A DNA stretch of 64,000 nt, from assembly GCA_020353535.1 (NCBI GenBank), contig CP070696.1:779497-843496 (forward strand), written 5' to 3'. A model generated the notes under the pieces. The model was not told where the DNA came from. It made no database searches and saw only the letters and a list, made by a program, of their open reading frames with translations. The position numbers and the translations under genes are program-made. Of this stretch, positions 42,348-51,105 are shown one piece after another. The stretch's first letter is position 1. Every line of letters starts with the position of its first letter. Source of the DNA: Spirochaetaceae bacterium. Its GTDB lineage: Bacteria; Spirochaetota; Spirochaetia; SZUA-6; DRHE01.

Positions 42348-43539
42348 TGCAAAATCCCCTGTCGATGGCCAACAGGATTCCGATCAACTGAGCCAGGCCG
42401 GTAAACATCGGCTCGATGAGCACCTCCTCTTCCGGTGTGTTCAGATGTTCCCCGTAGGTGACACCGACGGTAATGGCCGGGATATCGTGGCCGATGAAGG
42501 CCGACAGCTCTGCTGTGCTCGGGGACTTTCGGGGTTGGATATCCAGGGCACTCATGATGCGCCGAACCGCCCGGGCAAGAGGATGCTGGTAGGTAATGCC
42601 ACCGGGACGCCGTCGGGCAAACACGTCCAGGGTGATGTCGGCGCCGGTTTGGGAGGAAACCTCGGAAATGATGGCCTCCATCTGATGGAAGATCTCCTCT
42701 CCGATTTCCTCGCTCTCCGTGCGGATTTCGAAGCGCAGCACCGCATTGGTAGCAATGGTGTTGTAGGCCTGACCGCCCAGTATCGAGCCGAGCACGATCG
42801 TGCTGCGGGGGCGCCGGGGAAGACGAATCTCCTGGATATGGTTGATCACCTCATTGATGGTTACGATCGCTCCGGAAGCTCCGAAGCGAGTCCAATCGTA
42901 CTCCTCCGGCACCGAGCAGACGATCTCTCCCCGGTACATGCCGATGGAACTGTAACTCAAACGGCCCAGGGGAAAACCCTCGATGCCGATGCCGACGGAA
43001 ATGGGAATCTCGGAGTTGGAGAGAAAGAAACGAAGCCCCTCCAGGTCTCCCCGACCCAAGCTTCGGGAAGCGCCCATGAGAACGAGGTTGGACTCCAGCT
43101 CGATGTTCAAGAGTTCGAGCAGGGTCGGTAGTGTCACCACCACTGCGACCCCGAGGGCGTTGTCACCCACCCCCGGTCCCATGGCGGATTGGGGGTGAAG
43201 AGTGATGGTGTGATCCACCGTAGCGGCGTGCACCGTGTCGACATGAGCCACAACCAGGATGTTCTGTTCCCCACTGGTGCCCGGAAGGATACCCAAGGCA
43301 TTGCCCATCTCATCGGCGGAGGCGTTGTGCAGACCCGCCTCGACGAAGCGATTCTGGATGAACTCAACCCGCCGAAACTCGTCAAATGTGGGGGAGGGGA
43401 TCTCCCCGATCATCACCAGGTTGGCCAACAGTATTTCCCGCGCCGCCTGACCGGCTTCGCGAACAAATGGAAGCAGGGTGAGGATCTCCTCGAAGTTGGG
43501 GGCAATTCTGTTTTCCTGCTCGCTCTTTACGTCCGCCAT
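42337..43539 (-). CDS. M20-family peptidase homologue with a missing Glu pair
   Basis: A 400-residue protein with the overall M20 architecture: HVDT (99-102) and GVGDNALG (124-130) would supply two of the metal ligands, and a late EHLNTPEEE (near 385) the last. The catalytic-base glutamate pair that normally stands 30-35 residues after the Asp is absent: the corresponding text is MGASRSLGRGD (155-165). The dimerisation domain around residues 230-330 is present. It may be a non-catalytic relative, or use another residue. Its 3' end overlaps gpgS by 11 bases, so the two belong together. Confidence 0.6.
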   Translation of the reverse strand: MADVKSEQENRIAPNFEEILTLLPFVREAGQAAREILLANLVMIGEIPSPTFDEFRRVEFIQNRFVEAGLHNASADEMGNALGILPGTSGEQNILVVAHVDTVHAATVDHTITLHPQSAMGPGVGDNALGVAVVVTLPTLLELLNIELESNLVLMGASRSLGRGDLEGLRFFLSNSEIPISVGIGIEGFPLGRLSYSSIGMYRGEIVCSVPEEYDWTRFGASGAIVTINEVINHIQEIRLPRRPRSTIVLGSILGGQAYNTIATNAVLRFEIRTESEEIGEEIFHQMEAIISEVSSQTGADITLDVFARRRPGGITYQHPLARAVRRIMSALDIQPRKSPSTAELSAFIGHDIPAITVGVTYGEHLNTPEEEVLIEPMFTGLAQLIGILLAIDRGFCNAD

Positions 43540-43599
43540 GGTTTCTTCTATTTTATTTCCTTAACTGGGTCAGGTTCAAGAGCTGAGGCGCCACTTCGG

Positions 43600-45255
43600 T
43601 CAATAGTCGTAGATGAGTCTTAAGTTCTCCAATTTGAGAAATGCCTTTAAAACCTCGTCCCAGATGCCGTCCCCGTCTCGCGGGGAAACCGCAGCTGTGG
43701 GTACGGCCGCCGTGGACACGGCTGCTGCTGCTGATAGGCTATCGAATGACCCAATTATACGCTGAAATCCGGCTGCGTAGGCGGCTGCGCCGAAGCGTGC
43801 GTCCACCTCTTCGCTCTTGTGGCTTCCCGAGCCAGCTGCCGGTTTCATCCCGGGTGAGAGCAGATCCTCGATCTTCGAGAGAACGGCCCCGTTCTCTTGC
43901 CGGCACTGCTTGAGCGCCGCGCTCTGACCAGCTGCGATTTTCCGTAGCAATTCGTTCTGTTCTGGGACGGGAAGAAAGGAGAAGTCGACCAGGCCGTCCC
44001 GTACCAGAGTATCGGCGGTTGCCAGGAGACGCTCCCGCTCGGCCTCCGGTATCAGCCCCGAAAGCCCCTGGATCTTGCGTCGGTACGCCTCCGCGAGAGA
44101 GGGTGAATCGGACACGGGCACGCGGATCGTATCGTAGAAGCAGGCCGGATACTCCTGGAACAGATCCTTTACACCTGCCAATGTATCCAAGTCCCGCGCC
44201 GCCAGGGGCAATGACCAGAGGAGGGAGTTGATGAACAGGTAGCCGAAGCCCTCCTGCACCGATGTGGACAGAACTAGATCGCTTCCGGCTACCAGGTCCC
44301 CGAAGCCCAAGCCCTGCTCCTCCAGGTCCGAGCCGATTCCCCACAAGCCGGGGCAGAGCCGCTCTGCGAAAAGACCTTCGACCAGATCGGAGTAGCCCCG
44401 TTCCGCGGCCGAAATGCCCGGCAGGGTGATCAGGATATTGGCGGTCCGATTCAGAAGCAGGCAGAGAAGCAGCGCCTCCAGGGCGTTCTTCCGGCGGATG
44501 GTCCGAATCGGGTAGAGAAGAACAGGCGCCCGAGGATCATAGCGGGGAAAGCGGCTGCCGAACAGCCTCTTGAGGGCAGGTGCGATCGACTCACCGCCTT
44601 CGGTAGGCCGACTCCGGAGTACCGGATTCTCGAGCAGGAATACCGCCGACTCAGGAATGCCCGCAGCCGTCAATACCGTTCTGTCCCGTTGATTGAGAAC
44701 CGCGTACCGCACCCACGGGCTTGCCGGATAGGGATCCAGGCTCAAGGATTGTTTCAGGATTCCCAGGTTCTGGAAGCGGCCGCATTCCGGAAAGTCGTGG
44801 ATTTGCAGGATGATACGCTGAGGTCGGCCCGAATGAATGATTTCCAGCAGAGCTTGGGTGAACACCGGATTCTTGCCCAGGTGATAATTGTGAACCCACC
44901 AAACCGAATCATCGGAACCGAACCGGCTGAGGAGTCTCTCGGCAAGCCGCCCCGCCTGCTCGGCTACCTGTTTCCTGTACCCCTCCACCGATCCGGCCGT
45001 GGCATTGGCAGCCGCTGCGGTGGCGGCGCCGCCAGCCGGCTGGCTATAGCCGATCTGCGGAACAACGGTGCATTTCCCCGCGTACCGATCCATTTGCTGG
45101 CGAAATGCCTCCGGGATAACCCCCGCTACCAGCTCGATCGACCGGATCTCGGTCATGTGAGCACGGAAAGCCTCGACGGCCTGCCGGACCACGGTGGTGA
45201 CCCCGCCGGTCAGGAAATGGTAGTGGAAGATTATCAGCTTGCAGTGATCGATCAC
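43600..45255 (-). CDS. Large GT4-like glycosyltransferase
   Basis: A protein of 551 aa read from a GTG at 45255; further upstream the same frame passes through the tandem repeat and looks non-coding. Features are IFHYHFLTGGVTTVVRQAVEAF at the N-terminus (acceptor-side loop), WWVHNYHLGKNPVFTQALLE, LLYPIRTIRRKNALEALLLC and STSVQEGFGYLFINSLLWSLPL, the latter two matching the donor-binding domain of GT-B retaining transferases. Its C-terminal 100 residues are Ala/Ser-rich and unassigned. Donor and acceptor unknown; proximity to gpgS suggests a sugar-lipid or osmolyte role. Confidence 0.7.
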   Translation of the reverse strand: MIDHCKLIIFHYHFLTGGVTTVVRQAVEAFRAHMTEIRSIELVAGVIPEAFRQQMDRYAGKCTVVPQIGYSQPAGGAATAAAANATAGSVEGYRKQVAEQAGRLAERLLSRFGSDDSVWWVHNYHLGKNPVFTQALLEIIHSGRPQRIILQIHDFPECGRFQNLGILKQSLSLDPYPASPWVRYAVLNQRDRTVLTAAGIPESAVFLLENPVLRSRPTEGGESIAPALKRLFGSRFPRYDPRAPVLLYPIRTIRRKNALEALLLCLLLNRTANILITLPGISAAERGYSDLVEGLFAERLCPGLWGIGSDLEEQGLGFGDLVAGSDLVLSTSVQEGFGYLFINSLLWSLPLAARDLDTLAGVKDLFQEYPACFYDTIRVPVSDSPSLAEAYRRKIQGLSGLIPEAERERLLATADTLVRDGLVDFSFLPVPEQNELLRKIAAGQSAALKQCRQENGAVLSKIEDLLSPGMKPAAGSGSHKSEEVDARFGAAAYAAGFQRIIGSFDSLSAAAAVSTAAVPTAAVSPRDGDGIWDEVLKAFLKLENLRLIYDY

Positions 45256-45285
45256 CGGAGCTCTATCATAGCTTGATTCGGGGGG

Positions 45286-45416
45286 CCCGCCCAGGGGGGC
45301 CCGCCCAGTCCGTAGGTGCCGGTACACTGGCAGGGGCCCGCCCAGTCCGTAGGTGCCGGTACACCGGCAGGGGCCCGCCCAGTCCGTAGGTGCCGGTACA
45401 CCGGCAGAGGCCCGCC
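45286..45416. repeat. 37-bp tandem repeat, three full units with embedded palindromes
   Basis: Three units begin at 45300, 45337 and 45374, with partial copies on both sides (45286-45299 and 45411-45416). The unit starts CCCGCCCAGTCCGTAGG and ends in GGCAGGGG. Each includes an inverted repeat TGCCGGT-AC-ACCGGCA (the first copy has one mismatch). The units are directly contiguous, without spacers, so this is not a CRISPR array. The array lies between two same-strand genes. Confidence 0.85.
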
Positions 45417-45434
45417 AGAAGGAGGACGTTTCTG

Positions 45435-46139
45435 TTATTCTCTGGCGATGAGCAATGTCTTGGGATCGAGTTTCAGGTGCATGTCCTCCGGCACGGCGGC
45501 ATCGTGGTCCTTGACGAGCTGAAGGTGGATGTGCTTTTCCTCCGGTTTCAGGCAGATCAGGATGCTGAAGGCATCGATCAGGTTTTTGAGCAGATCGGGG
45601 ATTCCCGCCGCATCGTAGCAGGGCTGATCGTATCCAAGGGAGACGCTGAACCAAATTTCCAGTCCCTGCTCCGCGGCAAAGCCCTTCACCTGCTCGAGCT
45701 CCTCCAGTGTGACCGCGGAAAAATCGTAGGCATCCACCACGATCGAATCCGCCGCAAAATGACCGTCCCGGATCATGGAGCGCAGGCTGCCGATGACCTG
45801 TGGAAGCCGAATGCTCGCTTGGTTGAAATTCATTATGATCCGATGGCGGATCATTTCATCGTGCACGGTCATTGCGGAGTCCAGTCCGAACTTTTCAGCG
45901 ATTTCCCGGAAGATATCCTCATACCATTCCACGATATGGGTCGGATTGGTGGCAAAGCTGACGTGGATTACCTGTTTTCCCTGCAGCAGTTGATCCGTGG
46001 CGATGTGCACCAGACAGGCGGTCTTCCCCACCCCCTGCCGGGCGGTAATAACTCCGATATTGCCCTTGCCCAAGCCGCCGTGGGTAGAGCGCTCCAGAAT
46101 CCTCAGGGGGCTGCGGTCGTTCAATTCCTGCTTTATCAT
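45435..46139 (-). CDS. RecA/KaiC-like P-loop ATPase of unknown role
   Basis: A 234-residue cytoplasmic protein. The Walker A motif is [10 protein letters not shown] (33-42), preceded by the strand GNIGVIT; a Walker B-like strand is [10 protein letters not shown]. After it comes SVSLGYDQP and the typical end [21 protein letters not shown]. This resembles single-domain KaiC/RadA-type ATPases. The start overlaps the fusA stop (ATGA), so it is likely co-expressed with EF-G. Function unknown. Confidence 0.72.
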   Translation of the reverse strand: MIKQELNDRSPLRILERSTHGGLGKGNIGVITARQGVGKTACLVHIATDQLLQGKQVIHVSFATNPTHIVEWYEDIFREIAEKFGLDSAMTVHDEMIRHRIIMNFNQASIRLPQVIGSLRSMIRDGHFAADSIVVDAYDFSAVTLEELEQVKGFAAEQGLEIWFSVSLGYDQPCYDAAGIPDLLKNLIDAFSILICLKPEEKHIHLQLVKDHDAAVPEDMHLKLDPKTLLIARE

Positions 46140-48223
46140 GGGTTCTCTCCAGATTTCACTTTTTGGTATTCGGATTTCAGGCTTTCGGAGATGCTGTTCG
46201 GAACCTTCGCATACCGCGAGAACTCCATGGTGAACTGGGCCTTTCCCTGCGTGATGGATCGAAGTACCGTGGAGTAGCCGAACATTTCACTCAAGGGCAC
46301 CTCAGCGTCGATGCGGGAGAGATTTCCGTCTTCATTTGTGCTGACGATCATCCCCCTGCGTTGATTGATGCTGGCGAACACACCACCCTGATACTCCGTT
46401 GGACCTTCCACGGAAACCTTCATGATCGGCTCTAGGATCTCCGGTGCGGCTTTGAGGTAGGCGCTTCTGAAGGCTCCGATTGCCGCCTGCTGAAAGGCCA
46501 GATCCGAAGAATCAACTGCATGGGCGCTCCCGTCGTTGATCGTCACGGTAACACCCACGACGGGAAAACCGATCACCGAGCCTTTCTCCAGGCAGCTGCG
46601 AAATCCCTTATCGCAGGCTGGGATGTATTCCGTCGGTATCGCCCCGCCCTTGACCTGGTTTACGAACTCGTAGCCGCCGATTTCATTCGGTTCCACCCGT
46701 CCGGCCACCCTGGCGAATTGACCTGCTCCGCCGGTCTGCTTCTTGTGGGTGTAATCGAAGTCGGCCGGTCTCGAGATGGTCTCCCGGTAGGCTACCTGGG
46801 GCATTCCCGTTTCCACCTCGGCGCGGTATTCCCGTCGAATCCGCTCCAGGTAGACATCCAGGTGCAGCTCTCCCATGCCGCTGATGATGGTCTGTTTGGA
46901 TTCCGGATCGATATGGGCCCGGAAAGTGGGGTCCTCTTTCGCAAAGCGGTTCAGTGCCTTGGACATTAGATCCTCGGATTTCTTCTCCTTGGCTTTCACG
47001 GCCAGGGAGATAACAGGCTCCGGAACGAACATACTGGTCATAGAGTAGTTCAGGTTCTTGTCGGTAAAGGTGTCCCCTGAGGCGCAGTCGATGCCGAACA
47101 GAGCCACGATATCCCCGCAGCAGGCTTCAGTGATTTCCTCCATCTTGTCGGCGTGCATGCGCACAAGGCGGCCGATGCGGAATTTCTGGCGACTGCGGCT
47201 GTTGTACAGCTCCTCGCCCTTGCGGATCGTTCCCTGGTAGATACGAATATAGGTCAGCTGACCGTACTGGCCGTCCTCCAGCTTGAAGGCCAGGGCTACG
47301 ACCGGCTGGTCCGGCTCCGGTTTGAGCTCTACCTGCGCTTCCCCTTTATCAAGATCCAGGGCACTGTTTTGCACCTCCCCCGGGGCGGGCAGGAAATGGA
47401 CTGCTCCGTCCAGCAGCGCCCGCACACCCATGTTGCGATAGGCCGAGCCGAGGAACACGGGGGTGAGCTCCTGGGACAGGGTTCCTCTTCGCACCGCGGT
47501 GTAGATCATCTCCGGGGTGGCTTCCCCCTCCAGGTAGGCTTCTGCCAGCTCGTCGGAAAACATGCTGGCCGCGTCGATCAGCTGTTCCCTAAAAGCTTGA
47601 GCCTGATCCAGCAGCTCCGCGGGAATGTCGGCGCTGATCACTGTCTCGTTCATCGGTCCTTCGTAATAGAGAGTCTTCATCTGCGCCAGATCCACGATGC
47701 CTTTGAACTCTCCCTCCAGTCCTACAGGCAGCTGCATCATCACGGCGTTGTGCCCGAGGCGTTCCCGGAGCTGCTCCTTGACTTTGAGGGGATTGGCTCC
47801 TACCCGGTCGCATTTGTTGACAAAGGCAATCCGGGGTACCTGGTAGCGCTTGAGCTGGCGGTCCACGGTGAGGGTCTGGGACTGGACTCCCCCGACGGCG
47901 CACAGAACCAGAATCGCACCGTCCAGTACACGGAGCGCCCGCTCCACTTCGATCGTGAAATCAACGTGCCCCGGAGTGTCGATGATGTTGATCTTGTGGT
48001 CTTTCCACTCCACCTGGGTCGCCGCGGAAGCGATGGTGATGCCCCGTTCCCGTTCCAGCTCCATGGAATCCATGGTGGCGCCGCCGCCGTCCTTGCCGTG
48101 AACTTCCTGCACACGATGGATCTTGCGGCTGTAGTACAGGATCCGCTCCGTCAGGGTCGTTTTTCCGGCATCTATATGAGCGCTGATGCCCAGATTTCGC
48201 ATTTTTTTGTTACCGCTAGCCAT
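46136..48223 (-). CDS. fusA: Elongation factor G (mitochondrial/spirochaetal type)
   Basis: Ribosomal translocase GTPase of 695 aa, starting at ATG 48223 (upstream in-frame codons carry no family sequence). The G-domain motifs are [26 protein letters not shown] and NKCDR; the switch I segment [23 protein letters not shown] is of the mtEFG1/spirochaetal spdEFG1 kind rather than classical EF-G. Domains II-V follow, ending in [27 protein letters not shown]. Spirochaetes often have two such proteins; this one resembles the translocating form. Whether the second is elsewhere is not visible. Confidence 0.92.
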   Translation of the reverse strand: MASGNKKMRNLGISAHIDAGKTTLTERILYYSRKIHRVQEVHGKDGGGATMDSMELERERGITIASAATQVEWKDHKINIIDTPGHVDFTIEVERALRVLDGAILVLCAVGGVQSQTLTVDRQLKRYQVPRIAFVNKCDRVGANPLKVKEQLRERLGHNAVMMQLPVGLEGEFKGIVDLAQMKTLYYEGPMNETVISADIPAELLDQAQAFREQLIDAASMFSDELAEAYLEGEATPEMIYTAVRRGTLSQELTPVFLGSAYRNMGVRALLDGAVHFLPAPGEVQNSALDLDKGEAQVELKPEPDQPVVALAFKLEDGQYGQLTYIRIYQGTIRKGEELYNSRSRQKFRIGRLVRMHADKMEEITEACCGDIVALFGIDCASGDTFTDKNLNYSMTSMFVPEPVISLAVKAKEKKSEDLMSKALNRFAKEDPTFRAHIDPESKQTIISGMGELHLDVYLERIRREYRAEVETGMPQVAYRETISRPADFDYTHKKQTGGAGQFARVAGRVEPNEIGGYEFVNQVKGGAIPTEYIPACDKGFRSCLEKGSVIGFPVVGVTVTINDGSAHAVDSSDLAFQQAAIGAFRSAYLKAAPEILEPIMKVSVEGPTEYQGGVFASINQRRGMIVSTNEDGNLSRIDAEVPLSEMFGYSTVLRSITQGKAQFTMEFSRYAKVPNSISESLKSEYQKVKSGENP

Positions 48224-48312
48224 AAGCTTTGAGTCTCTTGATGTCCTGATTTTGTTGCTCGAAGGTACTTCGAGGACAGGCCGGGCAAAGATAATAACGG
48301 CGAGGAGAAAAG

Positions 48313-48702
48313 TCAAGATCCGCTCTGCGCGTATTCACCCCGCGGGTAGCGCATCACGGTATCGTAAACGAGACTTCGGATCTCAGGATCGATTTTTTCG
48401 CTGTTGCGCTGAAAACGTTCGGCAATAGTAGTGAAATCGAAGGCCCCGTCGGGGACCAGGACGGGGGTCATCTTCATGCGCCCGGGCAGCTCCCCGTCGT
48501 CTATACGTCTGTGATCGAATCCTCCGTCCCGCCACCAGGTCAGGGCCCGCTCGTTGTACCCCTTGTCGTAGCACAGCTGAAAGCCTCTTACGGCAGCCCC
48601 GTCCTTTTCGTACCATACGATGAGGTCGAAGTATTCGTCGGTAAACCAGCGCCGGGGACCCTCGCCTTTGATTTGCCGCGGATTCCGCACTTCCCAAAGC
48701 AT
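48313..48702 (-). CDS. Conserved hypothetical protein
   Basis: A 129-residue protein, start ATG 48702. The sequence ([20 protein letters not shown], then [33 protein letters not shown], then [15 protein letters not shown]) has the look of a small, compact cytoplasmic protein. I recognise no named domain. It is upstream of fusA by about 90 bases on the same strand. Confidence 0.7.
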   Translation of the reverse strand: MLWEVRNPRQIKGEGPRRWFTDEYFDLIVWYEKDGAAVRGFQLCYDKGYNERALTWWRDGGFDHRRIDDGELPGRMKMTPVLVPDGAFDFTTIAERFQRNSEKIDPEIRSLVYDTVMRYPRGEYAQSGS

Positions 48703-48798
48703 AACTTTCTCCGTTTTTATGGCCGACTAGACTCAGATACCATTGTACCACATCGCAGGGGTAGCACCGGATCCAAGGGGCAATTTCAGTCCTAAATC

Positions 48799-49914
48799 CT
48801 AACCGCCGAGAATGCCGAGAAGGACTCCCGCGGCCACAGCAGAACCGATTACGCCGGCCACGTTCGGTGCCATGGCGTGCATTAGAAGAAAGTTCTTGGG
48901 ATCGTAGCGTTGCCCCACCTGATGTACGACCCGGGCGCTGTCGGGCACCGCGGACACACCGGCGGCTCCAATCATGGGATTTATCTTCGTCTTCAGGAAG
49001 AGATTCATCAACTTAGCAAATAGAACTCCCGCCGCCGTAGCCACTGCAAAGGAGAACGCCCCCAGTACGAAGATCTTGATGGAGGCGGGGGTGAGGAAGT
49101 ACTCGGCCTGGGTGCTCGCGCCCACCGCCAAACCCAACAGAATGGTCACGATGTCGATGAGGGCATGGCGGGCAGACTCGGCCAGGCGCTCTGTAACACC
49201 GCTCTCCTTCAATAAATTCCCGAAAAACAGCATGCCGAGGAGAATTGAGGCACCCGGGGCAATCGTGACCGTAACGATAAAGCCGATAATAGGGAACAGA
49301 ATCTTGGCCCGCTTGCTGACAACCCGTGGTGTCTTCATGTGAATAAGCCGCTCCTTCCTGGTCGTTAGCAGTCTGATGATCGGCGGTTGAATGACCGGAA
49401 CCAGGGCCATGTAGGAATAGGCGGCGATGGCGATGGCACCCAGAAGCTCCGGAGCCAGTTTGGTGGCCAGGAAAATCGAGGTGGGACCGTCCGCCCCACC
49501 GATTATTCCTATCGCCCCTGCCTCCACGATGCTGAATCCGAGCAAGTATGCACCAAACAACGTTGCGAATATGCCGAATTGGGCCGCGGCACCCAAGAGA
49601 ATGAGCTTGGGATTGGCTATCAGGGTTGAAAAGTCCGTCATGGCACCGATGCCTAAAAAGATGAGGGGAGGATACAGACCACTTTTCACGCCGAAATAGA
49701 TGATGTTCATGACCGAGTTGTCTATGTACACGCCGATGGTTCCCGGCATGTTTCCGAGCAAGATCCCAAACCCAATCGGTACCAGCAGCAGTGGCTCGTA
49801 ATGCTTGGATATTCCCAGATAGACGAATATCAGGCCGACGACGATCATGATCGCGGCACGGTAATCGAAGTGTCCGATAGCGGTAGTGCTGATGAAGCTC
49901 AAGAACTCTTGCAT
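48799..49914 (-). CDS. mmdB: Na+-translocating decarboxylase beta subunit (MmdB/OadB)
   Basis: The membrane-embedded sodium channel-like subunit that carries out decarboxylation of the carboxybiotin carrier and pumps Na+. Of 371 aa with about nine to eleven hydrophobic segments. The conserved sodium-binding region is IGIIGGADGPTSIFLATKLAP and the helix MPGTIGVYID. The C-terminus GAAGVSAVPDSARVVHQVGQRYDPKNFLLMHAMAPNVAGVIGSAVAAG is highly typical. It overlaps mmdC by one base and ends the operon. Confidence 0.95.
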   Translation of the reverse strand: MQEFLSFISTTAIGHFDYRAAIMIVVGLIFVYLGISKHYEPLLLVPIGFGILLGNMPGTIGVYIDNSVMNIIYFGVKSGLYPPLIFLGIGAMTDFSTLIANPKLILLGAAAQFGIFATLFGAYLLGFSIVEAGAIGIIGGADGPTSIFLATKLAPELLGAIAIAAYSYMALVPVIQPPIIRLLTTRKERLIHMKTPRVVSKRAKILFPIIGFIVTVTIAPGASILLGMLFFGNLLKESGVTERLAESARHALIDIVTILLGLAVGASTQAEYFLTPASIKIFVLGAFSFAVATAAGVLFAKLMNLFLKTKINPMIGAAGVSAVPDSARVVHQVGQRYDPKNFLLMHAMAPNVAGVIGSAVAAGVLLGILGG

Positions 49915-50486
49915 TATTTTACCTCGATATCGATGAGCAGCTGATCTTCCTGAACCGAGTCACCCACCGCAATATGGATGGTTTTGACAGTACCGCTCGA
50001 GCGGGAAGAGATCTCGTTATCCATCTTCATGGCCTCGAGGACCAAAACCACGTCTCCTTCTTTTACCGTATCTCCCTCCTTCACCAGTATGGATTTCACC
50101 ACGCCGGGAATCGGTGCGATAACCAGACCTGCCGAAAGTCTGGAGACGTGCAGCGGTGATTCCGCTGCCTGCGCGGGTTGTGTCATTTGCGCGGGTTGCG
50201 CCATTTGCGCGGGTTGCGCAGGCTGCGTAGTTTGCGCCGGCCGTGACTGGGAAGGATGGCCGTTCACCGCGGAGACCGCCTGCCTTTCGGCATGAGCCGG
50301 CTCCGCCGATTCACCCTGGGGTGCCGAACGTACCAGAAAGGGGGAGCGGAGCGTCTGCTCGGGTTCGATCTCCACCTCGTAGAGATCGCCGTTCAGGTTT
50401 ACCACAACTTTTGACTCGGAGTATTCGACGATCCTCGCTGCGAAGGACTCCCCGCCGATCTTCAATTTGTAGGTTTTCATTTCCAT
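49914..50486 (-). CDS. mmdC: Biotin carboxyl carrier subunit of the decarboxylase
   Basis: A 190-residue carrier. The C-terminal domain holds the biotin lysine in VLEAMKMDNE, preceded by PIPGVVKSILVKEGDTVKEGDVV. The N-terminal 70 residues are a small beta domain (TYKLKIGGESFAARIVEYSES). In between is a Pro/Ala/Gln linker built from short repeats (PAQMAQ, PAQMTQ), encoded by an 18-base tandem unit at about 50172-50219. It overlaps the upstream gene by ten bases. Confidence 0.93.
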   Translation of the reverse strand: MEMKTYKLKIGGESFAARIVEYSESKVVVNLNGDLYEVEIEPEQTLRSPFLVRSAPQGESAEPAHAERQAVSAVNGHPSQSRPAQTTQPAQPAQMAQPAQMTQPAQAAESPLHVSRLSAGLVIAPIPGVVKSILVKEGDTVKEGDVVLVLEAMKMDNEISSRSSGTVKTIHIAVGDSVQEDQLLIDIEVK

Positions 50487-51094
50487 CCCCCCTGTGCATT
50501 AAAAAAAGTATCGTTCGGCATAGGCCTGGAGGCTTTCCACATGTTGGTGGAGGCTCGCTTCCAGGTCAGAAGGAGTTTGTTTTCCTCCTCCACCTCCTCC
50601 TCGTGCAGAAAGATCGCCGCAACTACCGCGGCCAGGGCATAGTCGCTCATGTCACCACTGGAGCGTATGGTGCCTACGATCGAGCGCACCGCCTTCTTCT
50701 CCGGTACTACGCCGCTCCTCTTCTTCTCGAAGATGTGCAGGTGGCGGAGCAGACTGATCAGCACGGCCACCACGATCAAACTGAGGAAGACAATCAACAT
50801 GCCGATCTCGGCGATGTTTCTCACAAAGCCCAGTTCCCCCTTGCGATATACCCCGAGCGCTTCTTTGGCATCCCCCATGGTCACACCCAACTCAGAGAGG
50901 GTCGCTGAAGCCTTGGTGTCGAAATCCATTCCCAGGGCGGTGGATATCTTGCGTGGTGGGACCTGGTTGGCCTCGGCAAACTCCTGGAGTGTCCAAGAGG
51001 ACTGATAGAGAAGCTCCTGTTCGCGTTCTCCGAGGGCAATACCGGCGGAAGCGATGCCGCAGGACAGCAGACAAACCAACAACGTTCTTCTCAT
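50477..51094 (-). CDS. OadG/MmdD-like subunit with an exported N-terminal domain
   Basis: A 205-residue protein. The N-terminus (RRTLLVCLLSCGIASAGIAL) looks like a signal peptide, followed by a helical domain of about 70 residues: LQEFAEANQVPPRKISTALGM and LSELGVTMGDAKEALG. A single transmembrane segment, IGMLIVFLSLIVVAVLISLL, and a cytoplasmic tail with DYALAAVVAAIFLHEEE are those of the OadG/MmdD small subunit that holds the complex together. The N-terminal addition is not part of the usual 60-120 residue subunit. Confidence 0.82.
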   Translation of the reverse strand: MRRTLLVCLLSCGIASAGIALGEREQELLYQSSWTLQEFAEANQVPPRKISTALGMDFDTKASATLSELGVTMGDAKEALGVYRKGELGFVRNIAEIGMLIVFLSLIVVAVLISLLRHLHIFEKKRSGVVPEKKAVRSIVGTIRSSGDMSDYALAAVVAAIFLHEEEVEEENKLLLTWKRASTNMWKASRPMPNDTFFNAQGGWK

Positions 51095-51105
51095 GGCATC
51101 CGATC

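Noticed and set aside
45286..45416. Possible CRISPR array
   Set aside because: Units are contiguous with no variable spacers.
45256..45654. Extension of the glycosyltransferase frame through the 37-bp repeat
   Set aside because: The translated text repeats TDWAGPCRCTGTYGLGG-like sequence, overlaps the neighbouring ATPase gene, and has no family support.
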